Notes under the pieces: generated by a model
What the model saw: the letters and a program-made list of their open reading frames with translations, nothing else
What the model was told of the DNA's origin: nothing
Database searches by the model: none
Position numbers and translations under genes: made by a program
In this document: positions 1-14,787 of the stretch, one piece after another
Layout: the number at the start of each line of letters is the position of its first letter
How positions within the stretch are numbered: position 1 is the first letter of the stretch
Assembly (NCBI GenBank): GCA_039881145.1
Contig: JAYKKI010000013.1
Location: 41,807,501-41,871,500, forward strand
Length of the DNA stretch: 64,000 bases
Direction of reading: 5' to 3'
DNA from: Druceiella hillmani
Taxonomy: Eukaryota > Arthropoda > Insecta > Lepidoptera > Hepialidae

Positions 1-3000
1 CAACGGTGTGGATTTTGGGTTGCCAGCATACTTTCTGTTTGTTTTAATTTTGGGTTGGGGTTAAGGGGGACGATTTGTATTTGGGGTGCATTTTCGAAGA
101 GGTTTGAGACTTACCTTTAGATATGGTATGGAAAGAAAATTGTTATTATGTAATTTGTATATAGGTGAAGTAAAACTCAAAGCTATACTTGTAGATTTTG
201 GAAATATTATAATATGCATGGCAAAAGAATATGAGCAGATAACCTTAATATGTATTTACTTCTATGTATATACCATTGTACCATCTTCAGTTGACGTGGA
301 ATAAGGGAAGTAATGGCTTCTAACTTGCATACTTTCTCACTTCTTGAACTGACATATACTTCTTAACAAATGCTCATTTGTTTTTAAGATACTTGACATT
401 ATTTTCTTCCAAGAAGCGAAACTGGCCTAGCCATGTTTAATGCCTAGCATCTGGCTTAGCATCTTCAGCTAATCTCTTATTGGGATTGGATTGTTGGTAT
501 AGCAAGATTATTTTTCTGAATCCTCTCAAAAATATAAGACTAAAATATCTGAACACTTTTATTTTTACCTTTTGGTAATTTATTATTCAATTAAAAACAG
601 ATTTTTCATTTGTTTTAATGTTTTCTGACATTTAAATGTTTTATTATCATATCATAAGCATATAATACATTTTTTTCTAGGAAATAAACTCTTGTCGCTA
701 TATATAAGGCCGATGTTCATCTAGTTGCGTTGTGTATAGCTTCGATTATACAGCGAGGCGCCTAGTGCGCGTGCAATTACTCTATACCCCGATGTTAATG
801 TTATTGATTGCAATCGTCTTATTGCGTACTCGGGAATCTGTAGAACTTGACTTGCTATGCCAATTTAATAACACCTGTACATTTAACCAAAAAGACATTT
901 TTATAATTTTTTCAGTATGACGTTCCCTTTTTATACCTACATTGTTGTCACGAATTCTCAAACATTGTTCCTCTAGTTTTTTCAATTAAGTTTGTATTTA
1001 TTCCAAACAAAATTTTTGATATTTCGCTTTATTTTTATATTGAAGCTTTGCTCATTATGTAGCGTCTTGCTTATTCCACCATTACAATTTACCTCCTGTT
1101 TTTATGTCATCTAGTGTCGCAAACTGACTAGTTAAGTTAGAAGCTATGAATACGCAATACTCCAACAAAAAGAAAGAAAGGGATGAATATAGTTTGTTTA
1201 TACTATGTATGATATAAAAGGTAACTAGTAAAATCCATATTCGTCCTTTTTTCTCCCCAACAAAACGATCTAAGAAATGTTATACGATATATCAATTGTC
1301 TCTTTTACTTGTCGCTACAGTTTGTCATGTCACGGCAGTCTTTAATGTTTTAGCCAGTGTTAGCAGTAGTTGTACTATTTGTAGGAACTGATGAAGTCAT
1401 TTGATACTAATATGAGGAATTAATGATGATTTCTTGCAAAGAAACCTTAGATTTTTGTTACATGTAAAGTAATAAAATATAATATTTAATAAGTAAAAGC
1501 AGGAATGACTTTTTTTAGTTTGTCGATGCACGGTTTTGTTACAATTTATTTTTTCACGTGTTCCTCAGTATACGAGTATGCACTTAACTTAGCATGTTTG
1601 TTATTATATTTTATATTAACCTTGAGAGAGTTTTCATATTAATCAAGAAGGTGTCAGTATATTAAGAAGATATGAGATAAAAGTATAAGAAAGATGTCTA
1701 TATAAGGTAAAGAGTAAAACATTTTCTTACTTTTTACTCCCAGTTTTAACTCTGTAAATAATTTACAATATTGTTTTAGAGTTTAAATTTTATTAAAGTT
1801 TTTTATTGTATGTTTTATATTGGGAAAAAATTAAAGTTTTAATTTTAGAAAGATCTCCATCTGAAGAGTGCTTTCTATTTTCTCTCAATTTTCCCTCTAT
1901 TTTTGTACTTTGTTGAATTGTCTTTTAAGCATTTTGAGTGTATTCGGAATGATTTTTGTAATTCTATATTAATAAGGTTGAGTCAAGTTTAATAATGACT
2001 GTTTGGAAAGTGGACAAAGATATTGTTGTTCTGTTCCTGCTTTAAGTTGAATGTTTTTTTTTCCTTTTATTATTATTTTCTCTCAATTTTTTTCTCAATT
2101 TATGCATTTTTAATTATATTCTAAGCATTTTAAGTTGTATTGAGTATGATTTTTATAATTCTATTAAGGTTAAGTTTCAAAATGGATGATACTTTTTGAT
2201 GTCATTTTCTCGCTTTAAGTTGAATGTTTTTCGTTTTAGCATTCTTGCAAAATTTTTTTATTATCTCATTAATAGTTTAAATTCTAAAGACATTGTACTT
2301 AAGATACATCGTACTTATGATGATGACTTTTGGTTCTTGTTCTATTTTTTTCGTTTAACTTTGGCACTTTTCTATTGATTCTACAATAGCTGATCATTAT
2401 GCAAAAGGTTTAATTTTGGTTTGGAAAATTCTAAGAAATTTTACAAAATGCCTGATTTTTATTTTCTCATTAGGTTTTGGATTTAACTCTAAATTATGAG
2501 TTGGTATTTTGTTTAATATTGCATATAAACTTGTATCGATTTTGGTTGCACGTTTTTGTGTTTTTATTGTTTTTTTTTGCAATTCTATTAACAATACCAC
2601 CGAGGTGAGAGATTATTTTCGTTTGAAATTTAATGATAATTGGAAATGTTTTATTTTATATATTTATATACATATGTATTTATTTATTTTTACCACATGT
2701 TTTTTTTAAATCTGCATGTTTACTTTAAAAAATTGAAATATTAAAAAGTTTTGGTAAATAAATAAAATATAAATATAAGGTTTTGGTAAGAATGAAATCA
2801 AAGGGGGATACTATAAATGAAATTCAATGTAGGGTTCTACTTAAATTAAGTTTTTATTATAAGATTAATAAAAGTATTTTTTCATTATCCATGATTGCTA
2901 TTTCCGATTTAACGTGGAGAAGCATTTATAAATTGTTTGTTTTTTAATTTGATTATCGATGATGTCATCGCATGACGTTATATATTTTTCTTTATATACT

Positions 3001-3135
3001 TATTTCATTAGCACGGCACGCCCCATGATTATAGTTAATGTTAAGTTTTGATAATTTTGTAATTTCCACTGTACGATTTGTTTAGTGTTTTGCCCTCTCT
3101 TTAGTTGTACGTGTGTTGTGCTCTTTCTGTTTTAG
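1..3135 (+). other. Probable par-1 intron (5' part cut by window)
   Basis: AT-rich non-coding sequence upstream of the first recognisable par-1 exon. I see only short chance open frames, T-rich runs and no convincing exon or mobile element. It is called intron because the next exons belong to the C-terminal half of par-1, so the kinase-domain exons must lie before the window. Confidence 0.5.
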
Positions 3136-3195
3136 GCCGCTCGACGGGACTACTCCGAAGCATGTTGTAGGTGCCACTCCCCACTCCCTTGTCGG
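3136..3195 (+). CDS. par-1: par-1 candidate 60-bp exon (spacer region)
   Basis: A GC-rich island flanked by a good polypyrimidine acceptor (ctctttctgttttag) and a gt donor (gtaatt). It is exactly 60 bp, starts with one base and ends with two bases of split codons, so inclusion or skipping keeps frame. Read in that phase it gives PLDGTTPKHVVGATPHSLVG, a Thr/Pro/Gly-rich stretch typical of the disordered MARK spacer. Its last two bases (GG) join the first base of the exon at 9989 (T) to make a Gly codon, leading straight into the KA1 frame. A second frame is also open but looks less protein-like. I infer a cassette exon of par-1; the exact family counterpart is not recognised. Confidence 0.6.
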
Positions 3196-4616
3196 GTAAT
3201 TATTCATGCCTTTTGTTTGTTTTTGTTTTTTTTAGTTTCGCTTTTCGACCTGTTTTGTTTTATTATCTGTAACTGTGATCCATAGACAATTGTGATATTT
3301 TTTTATATTTTTGCCGCCTTTTTTAGGTTAGCTGTTTATTTTTCTTAAGTTACTAGGAAGATGATAATTTATGATATTGTGAGTCATGAGATTGTTATGT
3401 ATAATATTAAGCAAGAAGGGGGTATATGCCATTATCTACCTTAGACTATCACACAGTTTCATACTAAGAAAAAAACATTTCAATTTTTTTATATTTTGGA
3501 AATAGTCACTTTGAATATATTTTAAATAAAATGACTAGAGAAGAGCTAAGTTAATGATATACTATGGTTTTTTAGTACGTACAAACTTTCGTTACATAAG
3601 AAAATTTTAATATGAGATTGAGAATAAATATATAATTCAGTTGTTCTTATAAGTAAAAAATTTAGTCACGAATGCAGAAAAACGAATAAATTATTTATTA
3701 AAGGAATAGTTCAAACTCGCATGATTGAACAATTATATAAAAATAACCTATTTAGTAAGATTAAAACTCACACAAATATAGAAACATTAAAAGGCACATA
3801 GTGTTCCGATTAGACTATTTACTTTAAATGTTAATAATTATTTTTATGATGTAATAAATATAGTGTTGTTCATTACTTGTCAACTATTTTGAATACAACA
3901 ATTCTTAATATTTTTGTTCAAATACAGGATATTTGTAATATTGAATAGAAATTACTGCTTCCTAGGTTTATTAAGCTTAAAAATGGCAATAGCTTTTGAG
4001 ATGAGCTTTTAAAAGAGTTTCAAATTGACATTATTGGACTATCCCCACAACTAAGGTTGTTGGGACAGTTCAAAAATGTCAACTTTTGGTTTAAAAGAGT
4101 TTTTATTTACGTTTGATTTATTGAAGAGGTTCTTTCAACGATACACCAACTACCTGGTAGAAAAAAGTGTCCGAATCCCAATTTCTATTTATCAGTTCCT
4201 AAGCCTGCGCAATCGATTCTTATTGTGAGAATGCCAATAATTTAAATTCAAGTCATTTAAGAAATGTTCGATCAGACCAATCAGTAGCCTAGGTTTTATT
4301 CTGATTGTCAGTTTCACTGGGATGATACTAGTGAAAGTTCTGTCCAAATTGATCCAGTAGTTTTGCGTGACTTTCTAACAAACAGAAGGAGATACCTGAA
4401 AATAGATAGGTAAAACTTTTCTTAAGGTATGTTTGATCAGGACAAAACTTAGTCTAGATTTTGATCTGAACCCATGCAATTTTCCAGTAAAAGTTTTGTC
4501 CACATTCCACTCTCTTACATGTTATGACGATAATTTTGATATACATTTTGTTTACGGTTGTAATTGGGACAAAAAAATTATGGCTACCTTTTCAATGGTA
4601 TTATCCCTCGCCTATT

Positions 4617-4842
4617 AAACTAGTTACAATATTAAAAAGGATAACAAACACTAGGATAATAACTTTTTTATGTTGTTATTTCTTGTGTTGTTATCCTCTT
4701 TAATATTGTTATTGTTCTTATACGTTTACTATATTATTATCCCTCTTTAATTTTGTCGTCCTTCCTCTATTAAACTAATTACAACATTAAAGAGGATAAT
4801 AGCTTTTTAACGTTGTTGTCTTCTTTAATGTTGCCTATCAAA
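4617..4842. repeat. Direct and inverted short repeats
   Basis: The motif ATTAAAGAGGATAA and variants occur in both orientations (about 4632, 4692, 4788 and 4821), so the region can fold on itself. Looks like a degraded foldback element. Confidence 0.45.
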
Positions 4843-6206
4843 ATATGTGTCACTGTATGTAAATGAATGAATGCCTGAAAGACTGAGCAAAATGTTTGAG
4901 TATGTTTGTTATAATTGTAAAATTTTTTAAAATTTATTTTGTGTGAAAAAAGTTGACAATTGAAAAATTGGCGCTATGATAAATAAATTGGAGCTATGAC
5001 TTTTATTCATTGTTAGATTCTCCCAACTCCGGTTGCAATAACAAACACCGGCTGGGAGCTATGGGATCGAAGCTAGCACTAGCCGTCGGATGGCACTATG
5101 CCGTCTGAAATAGTAGCTAGTGAAATAATTTTTAAAACTGGGCATAACCATTCAGAATTAATTTTTATAATGAGAATATCTTATCCAACGCATGTTCTAA
5201 AAGACCACTGCTGAGATTTGTAAAAATTTTATGGGCAAACATTCCTTATCATCTTATTGGAAATTAATATCAGATCTTAATGTTCTTAAACAGTGTCTTA
5301 CAGTGTCGCCTATGTGGAAATTTATTTTCCTTGGATTTAGACTGTCAAAGAAGCCAAATGATTCTACATCTAATAAATATATTATAATAAGAAATTCTCA
5401 CTGAGCAGTTGGGACCTTGAGAAACCTGGGTCCAGATCAATGTCATTAGTGGAAATGTCCAGTATATCGGATATTCCTATTCAGTTAATATTTTTGCTGA
5501 AATATAGCGTTTCAGAATACAGCTGTTACAGCTAGTTGTTGGTGCTCAGTCTTTCAGTCATTTATTCTATTACATACAGTTCTGGGCCATCTACCATTTA
5601 CCATTCGAGTTGGTTAAAGCTAATGCAACATTGGAGCGTAACAAATCTGAAGAGCTAGAAAATATTGTACTAAAAAAAAAACTATGTATGTAGTTTATTT
5701 TATGTGTGAATGGTTTTTCAAAAACAAAGGATTTTTTAAAATTTGCTAAATAGCTTCAAAGATTATTTAAGCTAGTTGTAAAATCTGATGTGCACTAAGA
5801 CAGAGAAGATACAGAACGTGTGTAAAATAGATTAGATTAGTTTATTTTTTTTTAAATTAATTAAATTTTTTTTAATTCAAAATGTACATTTCACTATTTA
5901 AAGTTGTGCCTTATTATACTCTAGGAACCTTTAAAAGTTACAAGTTTATGAGGTATACAAATAGAAAAATCTTTTGGAAACAGTTCTAAAAAAATGAATA
6001 AACACAAAGGAAAGCTTTAAAATAATGCTTGTTTCGAACATAATTATCTTATTTAAATTGCTAAAGAAAATATAATTGCATTCTATTTCATTTCCCAAAT
6101 GGGTGAATTTCAATTAATTTTATGTTTAATATCAATTTCAACTTAATTTTTATGTAAAAGATAAACATTTTGTAATTTCTTTCCCATGTTTAATTTAGTT
6201 GACAAG

Positions 6207-6548
6207 CCTTATTAAACTACTATAGTTTAAAAAGAGCTATGAATAGTTTCTTAGTTTCTTAATAAAAGAAAATTTAAGTTCAAAATAGATTTTCTAATTT
6301 CAAAATAATAATTATCTGAATATTAGTATTCAAAATTAGGTTCGTCTCATTTGCTTAAGGACTATTTTAACCTATTTTTTAACCCTTATTAAAGTACTGT
6401 AGTTTAAAAAGAGCTATTAATAGTTTCTTCACAAAAGAAAATTTAAGTTCACAATAGATTTTCTAATTTCAAAATAATAATTATCTGTATATTAGTATTC
6501 AAAATTAGGTTGGCCTCATTTGCTTAAGGACCATTTTAAACTATTTTT
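6207..6548. repeat. 177-bp tandem duplication (2 copies)
   Basis: CCTTATTAAA followed by a TAGTTTAAAAAGAGCTAT core recurs after 177 bp, and the match runs to the TTTGCTTAAGGAC segment of each copy. Two copies with few differences point to a fairly recent local duplication. Confidence 0.8.
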
Positions 6549-7014
6549 TTTGCTATACATGTGTACACAAATCGAGTTATATCTTGCATTTTGTAATATA
6601 GATTTTTTTTTTTAATAATGCTCTTTCAATTGCAATATTTTTTAAGTAGTATTTACAAAAGTATTTAATAATCAACATTTTTGCTTTTTAGTTTTTTCCG
6701 GTGACATTTTGTTATTAAAAAAAAGTTACTGCCAGTATTATATTGTATAGGTAGTCGAAGTAATGTGCTTTTCCTATCATAACTTTTTACTTTAATCCTC
6801 CATGGCTTTCATGTTTTCTTCTATTCACATTTGCTTTTTATTTTTTACCTTCGGTGACCCATCCTTTTCAGATTTATAAGTATCTTTTTTCTCGTATTAT
6901 TATTACTTTTCAATTTGTTTTTCTCCATGATATTTTTTTTAATATAATTTTTATTTTTATAAACATTGTTGTTGGTGTCAAAATACCATTTTATTTGCAG
7001 CTGTTGACTTGATT

Positions 7015-7112
7015 CTTGAATATTTTTTGGATTGTAGTTCTTATTACTTGCCTGTAAGTTTAATTAAACTTATAGGTAACTAATAAGAACTACAATCCAA
7101 AAAATATTCAAG
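7015..7112. repeat. 98-bp near-perfect palindrome
   Basis: Two 49-base arms centred between 7063 and 7064. The outer 32 bases of each arm (starting CTTGAATATTTTTTGG) are exact reverse complements, and the inner part differs at only a few positions. A transcript of the par-1 intron would form a long hairpin here. Confidence 0.9.
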
Positions 7113-7293
7113 TAAATTAAAAAAAAGCAAAATAATTAATTAATTATTTTTGACAATTATGATTTTTAAGAAGCAATGAAATTTGTCAACTATATAGTAA
7201 TATGATTAATACGTAAGAGGATATAAAGCACTAGGATTCATTTTCAACAAAATTTCTTTGTGAATGTAATTGAAAATATGTAGCTGTAAATTC

Positions 7294-7848
7294 AATTAAG
7301 GGTGGGGATTTAAGTAGTTGTATGATATTAAGAGTGGGAATTTATGTAGTTGTATGATATTAATAGTGAGATTTTAAGTAGTTGTACGATATTAAGGGTG
7401 CGAACTTATATAGTTGTATGATATTAAAAGTGGGAATGTAAGTAGTTGTATGATGCTAAAAGTGATAATTTATGTACCTGTATGATATTAAAAGTAACAA
7501 TTTATGTAATTGTGTGGTATTAAGGATGGGAATTTATGTAGCGGTATGATGTCAAGAGTGGGAATTTAAGCAGTTGTGTGATATTAAGAGTGTGAATTTG
7601 TACAGCTGTGTGATGTTAAGGGTGTGAATGTATGTAGTTGTATGATAAAAAGTGGGGGAATTTAAGTAGTTGTATAATGTCAAGAGTGGAAATTTAAGTA
7701 GTGTATGATATTAAGAATGGGAATTTATGTAGTTGTATGATATTGAGAGTGAGAATTTATGTAGTTGTACGATATTGAGAGTGGGAATTTAAGTAGGTAT
7801 ATGATATTAATAGGGGGATCTATGTAGTTCTATGATATTAAGTGTAGG
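7294..7848. repeat. 32-bp minisatellite, about 17 copies
   Basis: Degenerate tandem units of about 32 bp built around GTAGTTGTATGATATTAA and GTGGGAATTTA. Units differ by substitutions and small indels. Non-coding, inside the par-1 intron. Confidence 0.85.
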
Positions 7849-9489
7849 AAACAATTTCCATATTTCTATATTAAATAAGGAGATTGGAACTTTTCGTGCT
7901 TGAGTTTGTTGGTTTATGAAAGGAGTCTCGTATACTGTCGGGTGTAATTGTTAAAAAAATAAAAATGAAATTCCTAAATAGCGAAAATGAAAAAAAATAG
8001 GTCCTTAAAAGTTTTGTTCAAATCATTAATCAGATATATAAGAAATCTTTTTTTATGAAAAGTAAGGTTGTTTTTCATAATAGTTCGTAAATGCAATTTC
8101 TGCGGAAATCATTCAACTGGCAAGATGAAAGAAAACGCAAATTATGTTCCATATTATGGAGAAATCTTATATTTTTTATGAAAAGTCAGTTATTCTTCAC
8201 AATAGTTTGTAAATGCTGTTTCTGCGGAATTCTTTGAGCCAGCAAGATAAAAGAAAAAGCAGATAGTGTTGTATCCTCCATATACAGATTTATCTTACAA
8301 ATCCATGAGTTGTTTCGTCTAAAGAAGCCATTTAAACTCAAAAAGAGGGAAAAAGGCTTTCATTTTGACTATTGTCACACAATAAATGCCAATGTCGGTT
8401 GACAGTTTATTTTTAATTAATTTAACAATGGCTACAAACAAAAAAAACACTATCGGTATTGATTAGTTTTTGTAATAATTTCTAAAAACTTATTATGTAC
8501 TTTGTTACATTTTTATTTCTTATTAACAATTTTTTTTGTATTAAAAATATATGCACATTTAGGAAGAGAACCTTTTTTGTTTTGTATTTTTGCTCTTTCT
8601 TGTTTGTCAACTGCTTAATTTTGTTTATATTCTAAAAAATTCTAGCTCCTCAAAATTATATTCTGTTTCTGTAATGCCTTGTCCATTTCGCTAGTCTCCT
8701 TTTACCCATTTAGTTTTACAGTAATCTCGATTTAAAACAAGTGAAATGTATCATTAAAGCCATGTAAAAAATACATTGAATTTTGACATGACAGATAAAT
8801 TTAATTGTAGGACGATTTCTATTGCGCATTTTCACTGCTATGAATACATTGATATGAATTAAAGGCCTAGATATTTTGATTGCGCAAATTAATTAATTTT
8901 GTTTCGATATATTTATTTTTCATTAGTTGTAATTAATTAATTGAATTTTTCGATTAACCTAAAACCAATATAATATATTCTAAATATTAGTATTACCATA
9001 CTACGTATATTGCACTTCATTTATATGAATGTATAAACTACAGTGTTGCTAGTGGGATTAAATAATAAGAGGTTTGTTCTAAATATTTTTATTACTTATT
9101 TTTCAAATAATTCTGGTAAAGATAATTATGAAACTGATATAATTATCATTAGTTATATTTTCTCTTATTATAAGAAATTTCATGTTGCTACAAAATTCGG
9201 TACCAATTTTTATAGTTTTTGCCTAGTCTCATTTCATTAGTTTATACTTTTTGTTGTTTGCTTGTGTTTTTTTTGTCTGTCTAAAAAAATTGATGGGAAT
9301 CAACTCGTTTAAATGATAAAAAAAATTAACACAAATTCTTTGATTCCCATTTGTGATGTGTATAATTGTATTTACTATGGAGTTAGGATGATATTGACAG
9401 TATGGCATAGATAAAAAATTTTTTGTCTCAACATTTCGGTAGCAAGTGGTGGGCTTTGTAAAACTCAGAAATTTCTCTATATGAAGCAT

Positions 9490-9620
9490 CTATTTGCAAA
9501 ATTTCATGCCCATAGGTCTAAATCTATAGGCTGTGACAGGCAGACAGACGGGTGAACGGACATAATGAGATCATATAAGGTTTTCTTGTTTCACTACAGC
9601 ATCCTATGAAAGGTCTAGAA
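9490..9620. mobile_element. Fragment of dispersed repeat (GACAGACAGAC type)
   Basis: Contains CAGACAGACGGGTGAACGGACA split over short runs, followed by GATCATATAAGG and TTTTCTTGTTT. This order resembles the segment of a dispersed repeat also seen at 43795-44285. Only a short diverged piece remains. Confidence 0.4.
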
Positions 9621-9988
9621 TTAATCAAGTCAGAAGGTGGCAATGATTGCAGTACCAACTTAAGTGATATTAGCACCAAAATGTTGGGAACCTAGGGACA
9701 CATTTATATATGTAGGAAGGGCATATATTTTTTCTCGAGCCAACCGGCCTGAACAAAAAACGGTGTTCTGAGATTTGGTAAAATTTTTTTCTTAAAGTAT
9801 TCTACATATTGCACTCAAAATTAATACTGTCAGATATATGAATAACTTTCAAGATAGATAGAATAAATTGTTTTCTTCTAGATTTTGAATAATTTTCAAT
9901 AATATTGTGCTGATTTCTTTCAGTGTGTTGGTATATTAACTTGTGTTATACGATATATTTACGCCTTTCTTACCTTCCGCCGGCGCAG

Positions 9989-10135
9989 TCAGGGAAACGA
10001 GGATCAGGTGAAGCCGCGATCCCTGCGTTTCACTTGGAGCATGAAGACGACGTCGTCTAGGGATCCCAACGAGATAATGGCTGAGATACGCAAGGTGCTC
10101 GATGCCAACAACTGCGACTATGAGCAGCGTGAGAG
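9989..10135 (+). CDS. par-1: par-1/MARK kinase, KA1 domain exon 1
   Basis: Encodes [16 protein letters not shown] and [18 protein letters not shown], the diagnostic start of the kinase-associated KA1 domain of Par-1/MARK Ser/Thr kinases. KA1 binds acidic membrane lipids and helps autoinhibit the kinase, which phosphorylates microtubule-associated proteins and acts in cell polarity. The acceptor AG at 9987-9988 fits the phase of the 60-bp exon upstream; an AG at 9991-9992 would also keep the KA1 frame but in phase 0. The donor is AG|gtgcgt and splits an Arg codon that the exon at 11742 completes. Kinase, UBA and spacer exons are not in the window apart from the 60-bp candidate. Confidence 0.95.
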
Positions 10136-11871
<1,736 letters not shown>

Positions 11872-12256
11872 TGATCTTAACGATCTCAGCGTCTGTATTG
11901 AAATTAAATTTTAGTTCTATATTCCAAAAACAAGAGCTGTGTGAAAATGTATTAACATATTCAAGAACGCAATGGAATATAATACATGATGTACGGGTAA
12001 AATGAAATTGGGGAAAAATACATATTTTGAAAAAAAATATTAAATGTATTTAAATGAATTAAATACGTACTTTTTATGAATTACAAGTACATAAATCATT
12101 ATTTACAAAAAATATATATTTAAATATGAGATAGAGGAAATCTTGAATACGAAGACACTGTAAAATGTAATTATTCGAGGTATAAACATACAATTTCTGA
12201 ATTTTTTAGCAAGTCCTAGAATATGTACATGTAGACATAGTAACTAGTACAATTTT

Positions 12257-12348
12257 TCTGTATTCATTCAAATAATTATAATTATTGAATGAATACAGAA
12301 TACATGAAACTAACGTCCTGTAATTACAGGACGTTAGTTTCATGTATT
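12257..12348. repeat. Two adjacent palindromes
   Basis: 12257-12299 is an inverted repeat with arms TCTGTATTCATTCAA and TTGAATGAATACAGA. It abuts a perfect 50-bp palindrome, 12299-12348, centred on GTAATTAC, with arms containing CATGAAACTAACGTCCT. The second palindrome supplies the start of the first unit of the tandem array that follows. Confidence 0.9.
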
Positions 12349-12830
12349 ATTCAACAAATGGAACTTTGAGTAATTAAAGCATGGTAGCAAAATATAAATT
12401 ATAAGTAAATATACATCCTGTAATTACAGGACGTTAGTTTCATGTATTATTCAACAAATGGAACTTTGAGCAATTAAAGCATGGTAGCAAAATATAAATT
12501 ATAAGTAAATATACATCCTGTAATTACAGGACGTTAGTTTCATGTATTATTCAACAAATGGAACTTTGAGCAATTAAAGCATGGTAGCAAAACATAAATT
12601 ATAAGTAAATATACATCCTGTAATTACAGGACATTAGTTTCATGTATTATTCAACAAATGGAACTTTGAGCAGTTAAAGCATGGTAGCAAAACATAAATT
12701 ATAACTAAATATATGCAAATTTATTTCAAATCATGAAACTAATATCCTGTAATTAAAGGATGTTAGTTTCATGTATTATTCAACAAATGGAACTTTGAGC
12801 AGTTAAAGCATGCTAGCAAAACATAAATTA
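12322..12830. repeat. 100-bp tandem repeat, 4 copies plus a diverged fifth
   Basis: GAACTTTGAG recurs at 12361, 12461, 12561 and 12661, exactly 100 bp apart, then at 12790 after a 29-bp expansion. Each unit begins with TCCTGTAATTACAGGAC, itself a short palindrome. The first four copies are nearly identical, pointing to recent expansion. Confidence 0.92.
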
Positions 12831-13129
12831 TAGTATACATAAGTCTATTTGAATATATTATGTACAACTGTTCAATATTGATTTGTGTGCGAGAGATTTC
12901 TTAGAAATTGAGCCTTATATTAGACATGACTAGTAGAAATAAGTCTTACATCTACAGTATATTAATTATCCTTGTCGTCTAGTTTTTAAAATAATTAAAA
13001 TTCAAGTTTTATATGATATCATAAATGTGCAAATAGTGCCAATTATCTATTTGCCAATGTGCAACGTCTAGTCAAATGTTATGATGATAGATGAGTTTTT
13101 CACATTTAAATGAAATTAGCAAAGATCTT

Positions 13130-13322
13130 TGCTAGCAATTAGCAAAGATCTGAGCAATTAGCAGAGATCTTTGTTAATTGTACACCTGAAGATCTTATAA
13201 TATAACGAAACATAGGTTGTGGTAAAGAATTGAAATAAAGTAGAAATAATACTACATCACGTAGTTTCAGTTAATTGCGAATAATGAATTTCTACAAAAT
13301 TAACGCCAAATATATTCAAGAT
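13130..13322 (+). mobile_element. Partial foldback element
   Basis: Contains CACCTGAAGATCTTATAATA, GAAACATAGGTTGTGGTAAAG, AATAATACTACATCACGTAG and an end with AACGCCAAATATATTCAA (pieces of one continuous stretch). These match one arm of the palindromic element at 45933-46152 and the nested copy at 39057-39284. Confidence 0.75.
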
Positions 13323-14428
13323 CAGTTTTTATTTAACAGTTGGGAAAAACGTAAAATTAAAATTTAGTGTTCATTTTTAGGTCTATAAGATTAATCACAG
13401 TTTAAGCCACCGATGAAGTTTAAATGACAGTTTGTCATAATTTGGTAACATCAGCGACAGTTTCATTTTGTTGAGAGTTTAAACTGTACGTTCTTTTTAA
13501 TTGTGGTAGTTGGTGGTTTAAACTCCTGTTCATAGATGAAAAGTGACAATAGGGCCGCCCAGATATCAGCTTTTTAGGTTTCTGTCATTCTACCGAACTG
13601 TCATTTAGTAGTCTTATTACTCCAGTCATTATTTAGAAAATTTTTTTCAATTCTTACAGCTTATAATATTAATAGAGTTACATTATTAATTAATAGGTTT
13701 ACATTATTAGTTAATCAACACAAAATGGAAAATGCATGTGGCCATTCTGGTGAAGAAAATTATTGTTGAATGGTCTTCTTAATAAATATTTCCAACGCCT
13801 GTACATCGTTGACATCCACGGCATTTTGGTACCGTAAACAGACAAATAAAAGCTTCTTCATACAATCACATACATTTTATTTCCCTGTTGAATTGTAATA
13901 TTGTGCTGTACTTTACCTTGCAGAATTATAGAAATATTCTTTTCTCAGTAAAGACTCTTTTTTATGATTGTACGAAAGAATTACATTTAGAAAAGTCAAG
14001 TTCACACTCGCTACGCTGAGAAGGGTACTTATGCAATAATGCCACATTTCTTTCGTCTATCGAAATAAAAGATATAGGTAGATGCATTTCCATGTTCACG
14101 ACTTATAATAATTTGGTATATATGGGTGTATATATGTATATACATACATATATACAGCAGTTATTTCATTTTAAAAAAGATCTATAGAGAGTATTAATAA
14201 AAACAAATATTATTTATGAACGAAATTATTTATTTTTCCACATTACTGACTATGGTTAATCTATATTGGTTACGTCTTGAGATTTATAATTTTTCTTTTG
14301 AAATTTATTATAACATTTTTTAATGTAATATGATGATAAGTTACATGAAAAATAAGTCAGGCACAAACAGAAAGAGAAAAATTTGCCTCTATACTTTTGT
14401 CCTAGAGCCAAACTAAAATACTGTAGCA

Positions 14429-14738
14429 TTACATGGCCTACTTAATAACCACTTGAAATAATATGTGTTACATAGCTTACTTAATAACCACTTGAAATAA
14501 TATTTGTTACTTAGCTTACTTAATAATCAAATGAAATAATATTTGTTACATAGCTTACTTTATAACCAATTGAAATAATATTTGTTACGTAGCTTACTTA
14601 ATAACCAATTGAAATAATATTTGTTACGTAGCTTACTTAATAACCACTTGAAATAATATTTGTTACATAGTTTACTTAATAACCACTTGAAATAATATTT
14701 GTCACATAGCTTACTTAATAACCCACTTAAAATAATAT
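14429..14738. repeat. 39-bp tandem repeat, about 8 copies
   Basis: Units of the form TTACATAGCTTACTTAATAA followed by CCACTTGAAATAATATTTG. It ends about 50 bp before the acceptor of the last par-1 KA1 exon, so copy-number change would alter the distance between branch-point candidates and that exon. Confidence 0.92.
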
Positions 14739-14787
14739 CAATAATTGGTTAATGTATAGTAAAATATATTGAAACTTTGCTTTCCAG

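Larger units (their letters stand above)
3196..9988 (+). other. par-1 intron (6.8 kb) with repeats
   Basis: AT-rich intron with no recognisable exon on either strand. It holds the direct and inverted repeats, palindrome, minisatellite and transposon fragment listed separately. A slightly GC-richer patch near 5030-5120 has no identifiable content. Confidence 0.6.

Noticed and set aside
12322..12830. CRISPR-like spaced repeats
   Set aside because: Eukaryotic context, units are nearly identical over their full 100 bp with no variable spacers, and no cas genes.
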